Positions 24,546 to 38,454 of a stretch of DNA of 64,000 bases are shown here, piece after piece; position 1 is the stretch's first letter, and the number at the start of each line of letters is the position of its first letter. This stretch comes from Tenebrio molitor. Taxonomy: Eukaryota > Arthropoda > Insecta > Coleoptera > Tenebrionidae. The DNA is taken from contig NC_091047.1 of NCBI RefSeq assembly GCF_963966145.1, positions 19,778,001 through 19,842,000 of the forward strand, given 5' to 3'. The notes beneath the pieces were generated by a model, which searched no databases, was not told the DNA's origin, and saw only the letters and a list, made by a program, of their open reading frames with translations. A program made the position numbers and the translations under genes.

Positions 24546-27500
24546 CTAATAAAATAACATAATTACCATGTACAAACTACAAAGAGAGAATTTATTTTTA
24601 GTTCTAGTTGCACAGCTGCAGCTGTCATGTATCAGCGATATAAAATGAAACAAAAGAGCAAATGTGAGTAACCGTGAGCTGTAATTTAATGTGTGGTTGA
24701 ATTCAAGAAAAGTTAGTTTGTGTCTAAAAATCACCGTTGATGAATACAAGTCGTACGGTTTATTCTTGTGAATTTATGGCAGTAATATATATACTTACGT
24801 CTTGGAAATCAAATTAGTACGGCACGACAACTTCTCCAACCAATTTCTGGAGAATTGTGCGTAAAACAAGTTTACACATGGTGTGCTTACCCTATAACGA
24901 CAAAATGCGGGCTTGTGTATAGCGTGGTGGAATCCGTCTCGACGTAAACGCCAACCGCCTACGTCAAATGCGGGTGAAGATTACTTTTGATCTTGCTTAT
25001 ATTAGGGAGGCCCGAATAAACCAGTCAATGTGCGATTTTCTTTTCTTCAAAGGTTTTATGACCCTTCACCTGATTTACTCGCATAATGTCTATTGGGTTA
25101 TCGCAAATTAAATCTGCGATTGATTCGTATTCAGCATGGTCGCTGTTCCGAACCAAATCGGTCACCTTTTTATTACCCTCGACGGTAATTTTAGTGCCAA
25201 TTTTAAATTTTGTACAAGGGGAGATTTTGCCCGGAACAAAATAGAAATTTTGTGCATGCATGACAAATACGGCCGTTGCCTTTTAAATTAAACCGGACGG
25301 GTCTCATCGTGATAGTCTTTTCTAGTTGAGCTGGGTGGACACAGTTGTATTACAAAACCAGAATATGCGCATCTGAATAGTAAAAACAACTGGAAGCTTT
25401 CAGGCATTGTACATTATCTCGACCTGGTAAATGTTCTTTTTCGTTTTTTAATGAAAAATTGCACAATAAAATTTGTTTTAAAAAGCTCTGGATCTAAGCT
25501 CGTTCAACACAATAGCAAAACCTAAAATCCGATTATAGTTCGACGCAAATCATTTCGAAGCATTACTGCAACCGACTGTCTGCATTCCAGAAAATAATAT
25601 TCGCGTCTTTGCTTGTCCATTTCAAAAGGAAAAAATATTCAAAATTTTAAAGCAATAATGAAATGGGTCCGCCTCTTTTCACAGATTTTGACACCTGTCT
25701 TTGTTGGTGGCGCTTTGAGCTTTTTGTACAGCTGGCCTTTTCGCTCTATAAAAGATTAAAATAATAACAAAGCTTTTGTGGAAAGCGCTTGTGTGCCACA
25801 TTTTTAATCCTCGATTTAACCAAGCGGTGAATGAATACAGAAATTGCTATTGGTCCGCTTATTGAAATAAAATCACAAATGTAAATGTTCATTAGCCTAG
25901 GCCTGTCTGTGTTTTCGTTCCGAGACCTATTATTGATATTTGGCCAGAATACGGTGTAATACAATGATCCATTTCAAGTGGTCAGATCAGACAAAGCTTC
26001 AATTTGTATTTGGCTCAAATTAATAAAATATTTAAATGTGAATGTTTTAAAGTGTTGGAAAGATTTATTGTTATTTTCGTTATATTAAATTAAGTTTAGG
26101 AAAGTCGTGTTAACAACACATCGGATGTTACGTCCAATAATTTATCAACAGGATTCCTAGAAAACTTTAAATTGCGTTGATAATTAAATATTAATTAACG
26201 CATAACTACTGGAACGTGTTGATATTTTATGAATAACAATAATTATCAATATATTATTAATTAGCATGTTAATAACTTCGCCCTCGGTGCGTAGTAACGG
26301 AGGGTGGGCGTTTTAATAAAGTAATAGCATCCAAACGAGGAAGTAAGAGAAAAACGATCGAAGAACAGCTCGATAAAATTTTAAACCGACACCTAGAGTA
26401 TCCATAAAGCCCAATATAAACCGCCTAATTATCTTCGATATAGGGCAGTTTCGGTAAATAACCTAATAAATTTATCAATAACTTTTAACGATATTCGGCG
26501 TACAATGAGCTCGCTCGAGACTCGTTAGAAGTCGACCTAAAACTTTATTATAAAGACTGTCATAACGAAAAAAGATATCTCCCGAACTTGCACCATGTGT
26601 TGTGATTCTTGATTGTGTGTTTGAGCTTTAGTAATTGGAACGGCGAACTTCTTTAACTGAAGCACTGGAAGCTGGCGAGCTTTTGTTCATGTGGTGTGCT
26701 CCTGACAAAACTATTAACTTTGGAAGAAGTATAACAACACGTCTTCGGTTTTTAGAACGCAGAATTTCTCCTTGGTTCTACAATTGTCCCTATAAAAAAA
26801 TCAAACTTAAATCTCACTTAAGCTAGGAAGGATTCAGATTTGACAGTCTGTCACACCTTCCAGATCTGAAGCCATCTAGCTGTTACATTATGTAGCCCAG
26901 CAAAGAGTGAATTCTGAAACAGAACGTTTTTTTCTCCACTTTATAGATTAACGAATACAAATGAAGATCCATGATTTTTCCCGTCTAATTCTATTTGTGT
27001 TGGTGCCACGTGAAAACAACTAATACTTTTTGCGAAAATGCCGTTGGAAAGTTGAACCGCGTGACCAAACAGCCCAAATATCGTTACATTATTGAAGCTC
27101 CACATTGCTAAACTGATGCCTTGAACTTGCTAGTAAATAATTTTTTTTTTTTAAACGGCGCCAGAAAGATTAAAATTGCTCAGTAAGTGCGAAAGTTGTA
27201 GTTGCTCAAAGTTGAGACTTGTCTGAAATTGCAATACTTGCCGCGCTCGTGCGTGTAAAGTTTCCACTTGTAAAAAACTGGTGTTTTACAAAACCGTTGC
27301 ATAAATAACTGCAGAGAGCGAAGGCCAATTCATATCAAGCGTCAAATTGAAGAGTTTAATTAGGACAAGTAAAGATAAAGAAAAAGTTAATTTTGTTCGT
27401 CGAGAAGTGGTGTAATAAAAATGCTAAAAGCTAATTTACAGTTTGTCGGATGCTCTCGTATCTCATTATTTTATTTACAGATTCGTCACAAAATCCAATT

Positions 27501-30500
27501 TCTGTATTGCATATAAAATTACACGATTTCATATTGAACTAGCGATTCTGAAACAGCAACATGAGACCATCCGGCTTACATTGCCTTCCCACTGCTATTC
27601 ATAATCACGGTGACCCCAAGAGATGACGCTCCGACCCTCTCTCACTATTAAAGGTTGGATGTTGTGTCATGAGAGATTCAAAATTTGATGAGCCGAGATC
27701 ACATATTACGAGGTCACATTCTATCCAATACTGAATACGAAATAGCGTTTCTAAAATAACGAGTAGTAGATGAGTCCCAGAATACAATCTGAAAGTGAGT
27801 ATTGAACCATACTCGTTTTAATGAAGAATCTGAATACTCTAGATGTTTTTGATTTGAATACTCCCGGGCGTAGTTTTTGAAGTCGGTACGGTTCAAAAGC
27901 AGAGTGGACATTGTCGTAGAAATTAATGAAAAAATAATTTCTGATCTGTGACCAATCCTAAAGGAAATATCTCATTTAAGGCGTAATTCCCTAAAATTGA
28001 GCTCATTCATGGCCGGATTTTCCGGCGGAATCTTACCTTAAGCTACACCATTCCAAATTCCAACGAAGATGTTGAAATTGAAAGGACTATACTAATATTG
28101 AATTTAGGTTTATTTATTCAGTTTTAATTTTCCAATTGACCTGTTCCCGTTGGAAACGAAAAGAAAAATGAAACAACGTTCACGGGAGAGCAAACACAGG
28201 AACGCCCTCTACGACAAGAATGTCCCACAATCAAAACTTTTAATTAAAAAACCCCTGAATATGTGACATTTCCGCAACACGTAGATTAATCCTCGGAGAA
28301 AGTCTCACTGGTGGACAAGTAAATTTAATGAATAAGTGAGGAGCAAAGCGAGTGCGCTGAAACATTTTCCGGTGGTCATCTGTGTGATGGATGTCACTCG
28401 AATTAGCGCATATCCACCAGGGCGATCGGAATTTGAAGCGCTTCGACCTGGGGTGGTAATATAAATTTTTCGACAAAGCGCTCCGGGACTATTTCGGTTT
28501 GGTGATTTTCATGCGCAAGTATGTCGGTATTGAAAAAAGCCACCTCGTTCAAATTAAACCGTCCGATTTTGTCATTCGTATGTCGAGCCCCCATGTGTGA
28601 AATGAAAGCCTGAAGCCCTAACAAAGGAAACACCTTACCTAGGAGTAGGATTATTGTTTGGCGAAATTCAATAGCTGGTCGTATGTGGTTTAAGCGTTTA
28701 ACACTACAAAAACCCTTTGTGTTATTGTGGGATGACAGGGACTCGATGCAACTGCACTGAAATTTTATTTCGCCCGCTGCCAACAAAAGAATTTTCATTT
28801 GTTAAGAGATTTGCTTTGTTCTGGCATTTTTGGTAAACAAGTTGTTCCCAAAACTGAAAAGCAAAAGGTCAAAATCAAAAATCCATTATTCCATTCAGGA
28901 TTCCAAGACATTTAGATATTCGGAACTACATTTTTTTCTTCAATAACTTATTTTATTTATGATTTTTTATTCTATAATATGCAATTATATAAACGAAAAA
29001 TGTGTATATTTGAACAAGTTTTCAAAGTTTTCGAGTAATTTACGCGAGACATACGACATTTGCAGTTCTTACAATTTTCGTCTGTCTACTTGCATCTAGT
29101 TAACACAAAAACTAATCAAAGGACTATCATCGAACGAAGTTTGTTACAAAGGGGAGATTCCTGATTGTGTTCTACACTTCATTTCATCACGATATGACGT
29201 CAGAAAGTTGTGTAGTAACGATAAATCTACGTCGAGCGTATCGGGGCGTAGTGTTTTTTACTTCTAATTTTTTAGTAGTAATTGATGTTCCTGGAAACTT
29301 TCAAAAAGAACTTACCCTTAATATATACGAACAAAATCTACTAAGTATATAATAATAAAAAAGTTATTATTGAATATAATTCGTTGCAGCAGCGGTCTCA
29401 TTGCAAGTTTAATGTTTTATTATAAACTTTTTACTGGTGTCTCATTTCTCGTTGCGTTATCTGCATCATAAAATTCTTTTATTAGATATGGCGCGGCGGC
29501 AGTAAAAATTTTATAACAATTTTCCTGTTTTTAATCTTAGAGGAAAAATATCTGTTGATTGTTCTGTTTCCTGAAAAACGGCAATAAACTGGAATTTCGC
29601 AAAGTGAATCCATTACCGCACCAGATAGTGTCTTCTACTATGTCAAAAATGTGCCACCAGAAAGATTACGTCTTTGGTGTCTTCTTCGTGAAGGAGAGCA
29701 AGCAACGTAAATGTGTTGTTTCCTTGCGAATCTAATGAAAATTTGAAAATAATTAAAACCCGGTGAAGTAGGTATAAAAAGTGAAAATTGGATTATAAAA
29801 TATCGGGCGTTCGTTAATTTTTAATAACCGGGGGTATTTATTAAACGCAGAAGAGTGCACGTAAGCTCGGAAATAATTAATTGTTTTTGTTCCCGAATTG
29901 ATTTCTCCGTTGGGGTAATTAATTTTAATTGGAAAAGCTCCGTATTAACAACCGAGTATTGACCCGACTGATAAGAGGTGAAAAATCGTGCGATCCCAAA
30001 GAATTATGAACAGCAAGTTAGAAGCCATAGTCTTCAATTTACTTTCTTGATCTGATTTACGTCAACAGCGGGTCCTCAGTTCACATCAAAGCTAGCAATT
30101 ACAGCTTTGTCTAAAGCGGAGCTGGAGTGTGAAATGCAACTCCCAGGACACAAAGCAACCCCGAATTACAACTGTTTAATAACATTCCTGCGACGTACTC
30201 ACTTTATTACCTAGCTGCAATGGCCGTTACACTTTTAACTATTTTCTAATTTAATTTCGTACGTGTACTGAGACCATCCGAGGGCAAACGTTACGCTCAA
30301 CCTGTGACAAGAACTTTCATATTTGAACTGTTTTGTCATAGTTCGCTCGCCACCCTTAATTAATTCTGCTTCAGCACAGACTTACATAATGAATGAGTAT
30401 TAAAAATTTTGTAATTAACCAACTAACGCTCCCTTTGAGCGCATACTTTATATGACAGTTCCGAACTGCGGGAGCTATATCAAAGAGCAAATAATTACTC

Positions 30501-31620
30501 CAAAAATACATCAGCTCAAACGTATCTTATGCATTATGTGCATCTACATCCATAATTAATTAGTAAGGCAAATGTAGACAGATTAAAGAATTAATACATA
30601 TTAACCAACTCCAAATGCAGTCGTGTCATTCAAACTGATAATTAGAAATAATAATAATTCCACACTGTGGAAATTGTGGAAATGGATGATGAAGAGTTAT
30701 ATGTCCCTGATGAAATCAGAAAGAATTAGAAAAATTTACGAGTGAATGAAAACCAGTGAGTGAAAGACAGTGAGCGAAAAACGATGAACGAAAGTGAAGT
30801 GAACGAAAGAGAACCACTGGTAACTATGGATACAGACTCACTTTCTAGGGAGGTATCGATCGAAATGGACTTACTGATACACACTCTTGAATTTCCAAAC
30901 TGTTCTGTTGGTTCTATTTTTAACTCAAAATATTCTATGTAAATATATAAAAAGAAATCCGTTAATGGCACCAGATATATTATGTATGATTGAATATTTT
31001 CTAAACCAGACCAAGTTTGTGTAAAATATATTGCTGGTCGTATTTGAAGGAAACTAATTCAGCACACGCATTCAATATATCATCGTCTAACAAAACAAAA
31101 TTGTGTTCGTAAATTATAAAACGAATTCGAAGCGAGCCAGTTATCTGCGGAATTTTTCGGCACCATAGGCACGTCCTAATTTGTAAAATCCTGAAGGGGA
31201 TGAAATGATAATGCAATTCAGATAAACTGTAAAGAACAAAAGTGGAGGTGGCGACCACGAGCGTCACGAGTTATCTCCTAAACTCAGGCCTCGTACGTGA
31301 TCTCGAGTCACGTGTTTGCGAACTTGACAGAGTGAGGTAGCAACTATTTACACGGGGGCGCAGTAGACGGCTACGCCGCAGAATAAGGCTCAAATTCGTT
31401 TAAGTCTATTAATATCTTCAGAAAGGAAAAGTAATTTTCTGAAGTTACAACATAACAACTGTCTAATCCTAGTATTTAGTCGACTGAGACACAATTCGGA
31501 ATTTGGTTCACTAATTAACGCTTTAATACTTTGTCTCCTAGACACGATTTTACATATTTCTCAAGTGCTCTTGACGCACTGAAATGAAATTCAATCGTAT
31601 TTGAAGGAATCGTAATTTTA
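24546..31620. other. Long non-coding stretch
   Basis: No identified gene. Two unassigned frames stand out slightly. One is on the minus strand at 25025-25261 (78 codons, containing KITVEGNKKVTDLVRNSDHA). The other is on the minus strand at 28403-28798 (131 codons, true ATG, no domain recognised). Both could be chance. At 26620-26930 a phrase readable as PDLKPSSCYIM vaguely resembles mariner but was not accepted. Confidence 0.4.
30740..30812. repeat. Degenerate short tandem repeat
   Basis: Roughly 12-16-nt units around AGTGAGTGAAAGAC recur as GTGAATGAAAACC, GTGAGTGAAAGAC, GTGAGCGAAAAAC, ATGAACGAAAGTG and GTGAACGAAAGAG. Confidence 0.6.
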
Positions 31621-31802
31621 CTCGACTACCGAGGATGAGAAATAACGTCTCTGGGTGCAATGTATGTTTCTTTGTATGTTTGTGCACCATTGTAGCCTTA
31701 AATACTGAGCTGACATCGATGGGACTTTCACTTCTCAATAGACTATTTATCCAAGAATGACATGGGATATATAACACCACACTATCTTATCTGTAGTAGA
31801 TA
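31621..31802 (+). repeat. Interspersed repeat, family X copy 2
   Basis: Starts CTCGACTACCGAGGATGAGA and continues through AATGTATGTTTCTTTGTATG, TGTAGCCTTAAATACTGA, ATGGGACTTTCACT and CACACTATCTTATC. It matches copies at 42537 and 54502 over its full length and the 13181 copy over the 3' two thirds. Confidence 0.75.
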
Positions 31803-34239
31803 GAATTTTTTTATTTGAAGTACATAGTATGTAGTAGTAGTCGGGATTTATTTTGAAGTATGCAATTCAATTTTGTCTGAAAAATGCAACACCCTGTATA
31901 CGTGCAAGAAGCAGCATCTAGCACGGTGGAGCTTAAACGTTTTATATGTGCTTATGGCCAGACGGGAAGTCGTAATATGTGTTATCAGTAACCATTTTGT
32001 CAAGTCGCTTTTGTGCGTTCAACTCCGGTCTACGGGGATATCCCCCAGGATAATGGAAGATCTCCGAAAGTGGATTGAACCCTCGGAAGGGACTCTCGCA
32101 CTGGTAAAATATTTCATCAGGATATGGCCAGGATATTACAAATAATTTAGATCCCCAGATAAACGTAGATTAAATTGTATTTACTAGTTCTCATCCGAAA
32201 ATGAATAATGGATGACGGAGAACCGTTGTAAAATACAAACGCCTTCGCCGACCACCCTCGTCACACGTTTCGACTTAATTTTATTTGATTATACCTGCCC
32301 TGTCCGAAGATATTTTCAGCCGACCTCAATTACAAAGTGCGAAGAGAAACGCAAAACGAGCACCGCTTATTTTTAAAACGACCAGAACACAGGTACAGAG
32401 TGAATCAGCTAAAGGGAAACACTTTTGACTACCTTCGTTATTCCAAATTCAAACGCAGCAAACTTTGGGTTGTTAGTGAAAGTTAACGTTTTGCATTCAT
32501 CGCTCATTTAAAATCCTCCACAAATTCAAACGCAAATCCTTCTTCCCACGGCGTCAACTAAAATCGTTAATTAAATCATTATTGGACTTTTAATTCCGTA
32601 TTAAATGTCCTATGCGTTCAAAAGAGCGCCCCGAGATGTTCAATATCGCGTGACTTCATCTGTTCGCGGCGTCTTATTCAGACCTGATAAAAAACAATTA
32701 ATGTTGACTAAAAATTCGGGAACAAATTTTTTGTGCCAATCAGAAGTAATTTCCAATCAATTTCGATTTTTAACACTGAAGAACAAAATACTGATTTCCA
32801 AAATTGTGATTATTTTTAAATTGTATCAGGCCTTCAAATAAATATATATTTAGAGTAGGCGTAGGCGACATTCTAATACTGTTAACAGTGTAAAGTAATT
32901 TTTGTAGGTAAGCAATTATTCTCCGGAGTTACAGGTTACATAGTAAGCTTTTTCCCTGTTTCATATTGTCATATTCCGTGGAGGGGGAATAGGGAGAATG
33001 CACTACAAAAATAAAACATATTTTCTAACCTAATTTTATTTCGTTAAAATTTCAGACGTTTCTTGTGTCATTTTCTACGCTGGAAAAATGTTGCAAACAA
33101 TTGAATTTGAATAGGTTGCTCTAAATATAAATTTATTTGAAGGCCCTTTAGAATCTTTTGTCCTTTAAGACTGGTGATTTGTTGTAAAGAATAAAGAAAA
33201 ATTAAAAAAATTAAACTCAAATTGAAGACAGCAATTTAAAAAATGATTATTTATTATCAAAGATTTTTTATAAACAATTTGTATAATGTGATATTCTCTA
33301 GTTTTTTGCAAACGCGTATATTTGGTGTAAACAATTTCCTGAGTACTTCGTCCGGTGCAAATGTGTAACAAAGGTTCTATTTTTGGAACTGTATTGTATG
33401 TCTATTTTTAGAAATTTTGTATCGAAGCAATACAAGACAAATTTTACTTTAAGAAGATGTATTTGGTGTTATTAAAAAGCAGCACAAGAAGAGTTTAAAA
33501 AAATGGTCAGGCCTGAAAGTTTTGGTCCATATTAAGTAAAAAGCTGCGGCTTGCGGACATAAAGTTTGGTAATTAGTTAAGGCTGCGCCACATTGGAAGA
33601 TGGCGGCGGCGGTTCGAGTCCATTTTTTCGCTAAAATACTTGATAGTTTAACAGTCTGCGTCGCCATCCAAGCGCGATTTATAGTAAATGACAGACGTAA
33701 TTCGAATTGGACAATATAAACTCGAGTGGAAGACGACCACATCAATAAAGAACGAGTACAATGGCTCGGAAAGCTCGCCGGGAGAGAGTTACGTCCAGGC
33801 AGGACCCACGGGGCGATCGTTCGTTTCGTTGTGCTTTCCGTTCGGGAATTTGGGCGATGATCTCTGAGGGTGCGATCCCCTCTTGTCTCAGCTTCGCCCG
33901 ATTTCGGTCAGTCCCTCGATGCCCGGCGGCCCGTAAAGAAACGGTCAATTCAGCGCTTCCAGGTCCGTCGCCATCCGCCTAATGTAACTCCAATTAACCA
34001 GGTCCTATTTACCCAATTAACGAATTTATGCATCGGTTTCGATACGGCTCAGCCCCTTGAGTATATCTCGGTTAAGACCGAAATGAGCCGGAGCATCTGT
34101 GATCGAGTTACGGATTCAAATTCAATTCTTGTGGCGATTAACGGGCGCAGATTTCGACCCGAAACGCAAGGGCTGAAGGGGCTGATGTCTGTCGCTCAGA
34201 ATACCAGACGGCATATGCTATTCGACCCTCTTTAAAAGA
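31803..34239. other. Non-coding stretch with a GC-rich island
   Basis: 33740-34000 is distinctly GC-rich and CpG-rich compared with its flanks and holds overlapping frames on both strands (up to 121 codons, 33870-34235) without a recognisable domain. The region 33590-33630 contains GGTTCGAGTCC, a chance box-B match with no tRNA fold around it. Confidence 0.4.
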
Positions 34240-34392
34240 AATCCTACATCGCCCACTCGCTGACACGGCATTCAGGCCGGATTCACTCATCATTACCTAT
34301 CGAGTAACGAAGCGATGACAATGAAGTGGCAACGGAATACATTTTTAGGGCCACCCATCCAAATCTTGACCACGTCCAACACTGCTTAACCT
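34240..34392 (-). mobile_element. 5S rRNA-derived repeat, copy 2
   Basis: From 34392 the minus strand reads GTTAAGCAGTGTTGGACGTG, GTCAAGATTTGGATGGGTGG and CC. This aligns with 5S rRNA from about nucleotide 47 through the box C region. It then leaves 5S and runs into a tail with TTCCGTTGCCACTTCATTGT and TCCGGCCTGAATGC. That tail block is shared with 5733-5765. Like the other two copies it begins inside 5S. Confidence 0.7.
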
Positions 34393-35672
34393 CTTTGATG
34401 CAGCGATAACTGGTTCCAAGTTGGTAGGGCCGCCTTCAAGTTAATAATATTACTATTACTAGGTACGTCTTTTGTCTAAAAAAATATGAAAATGGAAACA
34501 TTTTTATTCTGTGGTAATTTAACTAATTTCTTTTTTTTTTTTAATTTATAAATGAGATAACGAAAGATAGGTTGCTGTAACCTGAAAGCTTACTTTCCTG
34601 AAAATCTTTGTATATCGTTTCTATGGGGGAGAAGCTGAGAACATTTGATGTGACATCTGTATCTATGTTATTAGATTAGGAGCCAGGGAATATGCAAAAT
34701 CCGAAAATAAATGAAAAGTTAGTGTCCCAGAAAAAATTGTGAGAGCGTAAATCCCTAAACCAGCCTGGCAAAATAACATCACAATAAAGCATTGGGCGAC
34801 TGAATTAAATTGTAAATTTTAGCTAAGGGCACGTTCTCCCTTCCTGGTGGAAATAAATTCTTTAGTTCCTTCAGGTGTATCAAATCAAGATAAACGGTTC
34901 AGACCGTAGACCTACAGGCTTGTGAAAAGACATATTGTGTCGGGATTAGGGGGTAATTTGTTGTCATTCAATACGACAAAAATTGTTCCCCTAATTGTGA
35001 GTACACCGAACAATGAACTGCGTAATTAGCTGACGTAACTGTTCCTTATAAATTACATCCAATGTAAACAATAACCCCGGATAATGTTTATAGACAAAAT
35101 TTAAAACAAAACTGGCGCTGTAGATATTTTTTCAGGATTAAAAAAATCAACCGTTTGGAATTAGGACGTTACACACGCAGAGCAAAAAAAAACGTTTGAA
35201 ATTTTACCCTGTCGGCCGCTTGACCTGCGGCTGTTAACTGTTTTTGTGATAAAGAAGTGTACTTCGGATTACGTGTTTTGAGAGGGTGGTTCGTTTTAAC
35301 AACACAAACATTTTTTTATTGTTGACCGAAATATTTTTTAATTAATCAAAAACAATTTCAAACAGCAACCAAACTCAATCCGAATAATTAATTATATAAG
35401 AATTAGCGCTACGAGTGGAATTAATTCCATTTTCCTTGCGTTCGTACATTTCTCTACACCTCTGCAATATGTTAAACAACATCCAGTTCTTCCTACGCAT
35501 CCTCTGCTTTACACATCCATTCGCGTTTTGTTGTGTTTAGTTCAGGATAAACTGAAACTGATTAATTGCACATAGATAATGTATTCATTTCATGACTGTT
35601 AGTTTTTATAATTATACAAGTTAAAAAAATGTGTAGTTACGATTTTTTCTTTAAATTCATAGTTATTTACAG
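34393..35672. other. Non-coding stretch
   Basis: AT-rich; no frames of note and no recognised repeats. Confidence 0.5.
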
Positions 35673-35781
35673 TAAGAGTGAGGAAGGCAATACTTTCGTT
35701 CACGCGAATTGCGTGTTCGTCCACGAAGCGGAGCAAGTGGACGATGCAATTCAAGTGAACGAAAGCGGCCTTACTCTCGAG
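35673..35781. repeat. Nearly complete palindrome (foldback element)
   Basis: The arms run from AGAGTGAGGAAGGC inward through CTTTCGTTCACGCGAATTGC and GTTCGTCCAC, and back out as GTGGACGATGCAATTCAAGT, GAACGAAAG and GGCCTTACTCTCGA. Only about 14 bp lie unpaired at the centre. Both strands therefore carry similar short frames, which are by-products of the symmetry. Confidence 0.75.
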
Positions 35782-38325
35782 TGTTGTATTTGGTTTTGTT
35801 GGATACCTCCTTAGGAAGTGAGTCTGTAACATTGTATTCAAAATTTTAAATCAATTTTTGGACGGATCTGTTGCTATGGAAAAAAATGAAATAAAAAATA
35901 AACAAAGTTCTGTAACGTCAATAAAGTCACCCTAAAGTTACCTTTATACAATTATTGTTGACAACCCTTCAATTTAACTTTAAAAACGATTTGGTCTAAG
36001 GTAAGATTGTGAAATACGAAAGCTCCAATTAATTTATAAACTTTGCTCGCATTTAAAATTTTATAACCAAAACAGAGCAAAAATATTTTCACCACACTGG
36101 GAAGCTGTAAAAACGATAATTAGAAAAGTTATTAAAGTAAAACTTTAGTACTCTACGTTTTCGTTTTGTTTGGTTTGAATTTGGAATATTTTTTAAACAT
36201 TTTTTTTATGACGTGTGGGAAAAATGCTAAAGAAACAATGGAATCGGCTTGTTTGTTTTCTTAGTTAAAATTTACACTCGTCGGCCGGAAAAAGTCTAGA
36301 AGTTTCCCTTTTAAATGTGTCGACAGTTTAAGAATTACTTCACGTCTTCTCCCCCAGTTCGAAAACAAACAAAATTCGATTTGGCGCGAAAGAAAATAAG
36401 TCTTCAGATGCAATAATGTAAATCGTCTTCGGGGCTCATTTTGGGCAGCTGATTCATTTAGGGCCAACCTTGACGTTGTGGTTGAAAGTTGCCAAATTCG
36501 GACCCCTAGGCGTAATTCCTTCAACTTTAGAGACAACGTAAGCACATCTAACACCTCACCCTCGGCACAACTCAATTACTAAAGTTAATTACAATGTAAT
36601 TTACCGAGTTAATTGCTACCATTTTAACCGCTTATAATATCTACTGGTTTGGATACATAACGGCGTGTTAACGCCAGATGTCGGTATTATGGTTTTCACT
36701 GGAGCTCCGAAGAATTGTCGAATCGATGGAGGTTCTTGCATTTGATGTTAATTAAACGTCGTCTTAATTAGACTTTCGACCGAGACATAAAATCAACTGT
36801 TGCGAATTAAAATCCGCTTCCGGTGCTCGACTATCGGAATTCAACCGGTCTGAATTGCTTCAATTATGGAACTATCAAGAACGGCTCGCCGACGGTTATC
36901 GACGGAGTGTTAAACATGCTCCAAATGGAACAAAAAATAATTCAATTATGCAATTCAGCGTGTCAAAAGCACGAAAATTTCCAGGCGAAATCACGATTTG
37001 TGTCGATCGAACGGCAAGTATGTGGATGATGAATTTCCCCATTCTTTGAAAACAACGTGTGGAAATAAAAGTAGGAAATCACAACGAGGTGCTACAGAAT
37101 AATGAACGTGTCATTCAGTTCTTTCCCCTCGAAGGGGCTCCAGGAAATATTTGTCAAACAACTCAGTGGCATGTCTGGTAAATCTGACCCAATACATTTT
37201 TTCACCAACATTCATTAATATTTCAGAAGTTAAAAGCTGCTCCAAGTATCAGATATTTAACATATTTAAAGCAGTGGCAAATGTACGACTATGAGGGGTG
37301 ATGCAATATCATTGAAGCTATCCCGGCGCATCCACCATAAATTCAAAGTGCAAGTTTCAGAGCATCTACATATTTAATTCGAAGTAATGCAGTCGAATAC
37401 TTCATTTTACAGCGATAATCGAATCAATGCATTAGAATGCATTAGAAATTATCAAACCTGCAAGAAAAAAAAGTGGTAAAATTGTTTTAGTTTTTATCTG
37501 AATTAATGATGTGAGAAGGATTTTTGGGGAAATCCCTACAGCAACAGGAGTTGCTTCCACTTTTACTGGCTGTAATTTGATTATGTTATATTATTCTCCA
37601 GCTTTGTAAAAAAGTCAGCTGAGTTACATTTTCAGAATGTTAAAATCGTACATCCCATTGTTGAAAGAAAGAAGATATAGAGTGTGACTGAACAAATAAG
37701 ATAAGAGGGCACTCAAACATTTTTCCTTGAGAGAAAATTTACTTTAGACTTTTACATTATACATTTATACCTATAATCGGTGTAAAATATAAAATATACC
37801 AAGTGTCCATGCGAAAAGTACCCGTGGATTTAAGTTAGATATTTTAAGCGATTTTTAAAAATAAACATAAAACTTTCAAAATGTTCAGAATAAAATCGAT
37901 TCCGCTGTCTACTTTGAATATATAATTTGATTAAAATTAGAACAATCATTAATTAATCATATTGAAAATGTAATTTAGTTTTTTTCCGCTTTTTTAATTT
38001 TTTCAGCAGAAATAATTTCTTTCCTGATTGTTCGATTTTTGAAAAGAAACATTTTCATGAGGTTAGAGCAAACCATCGAATTTTCATTTATGCTCATGGA
38101 TGATGTATGACATTTAGAATGATAGTTCCTGAATTATGATTTTTAAAAATTCCACTTTTCGATCGAAACCTCCACAAAAATTCTTTAAAACGAATATAAT
38201 TCTAAATATGTACTCACATGATTGAATTTCGATATCAGCAAAGAAATTTTGATACCAAGAAATCAAGATAACAAATTAAGAAACCTCCATATTGCACATT
38301 TTTTTAAATCTTAACAGAAATAGTA
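35782..38325. other. Non-coding stretch
   Basis: Nothing recognised. A 104-codon minus-strand frame (36261-36575) and frames of 64-68 codons near 36823-37049 show no domain. Confidence 0.45.
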
Positions 38326-38454
38326 TCTTATGATACAAGTTTATAAGGAAGCCTTTAAAGCACGCGCGACGAGTTTAAGAGCACGACGCGTAGCGGAGTG
38401 CTTTTAACGTCGCAAGTGCTTTAAAGGCCTTTATAAACGTGTATCATACGCTAT
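38326..38454. repeat. Foldback element, GC-rich core
   Basis: Outer arms TATGATACAAGTTTATAAGG and CTTTATAAACGTGTATCATA pair, as do inner arms GCCTTTAAAGCACGCGCGAC and GTCGCAAGTGCTTTAAAGGC. The centre (GTTTAAGAGCACGACGCG, then GGAGTGCTTTTAAC) is itself nearly palindromic. It ends where the next inverted-repeat element begins. Confidence 0.7.

Noticed and set aside
26845..26905. Phrase readable as PDLKPSSCYIM, similar to a mariner motif
   Set aside because: The preceding residues do not fit, the match is weak, and no other mariner motif is near.
33600..33630. GGTTCGAGTCC, a box B match that might indicate a tRNA gene
   Set aside because: No box A at the right distance and no acceptor stem or cloverleaf around it.
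35599..35841. 80- and 61-codon frames on opposite strands
   Set aside because: Both arise from the palindrome at 35673-35781 and mirror each other.
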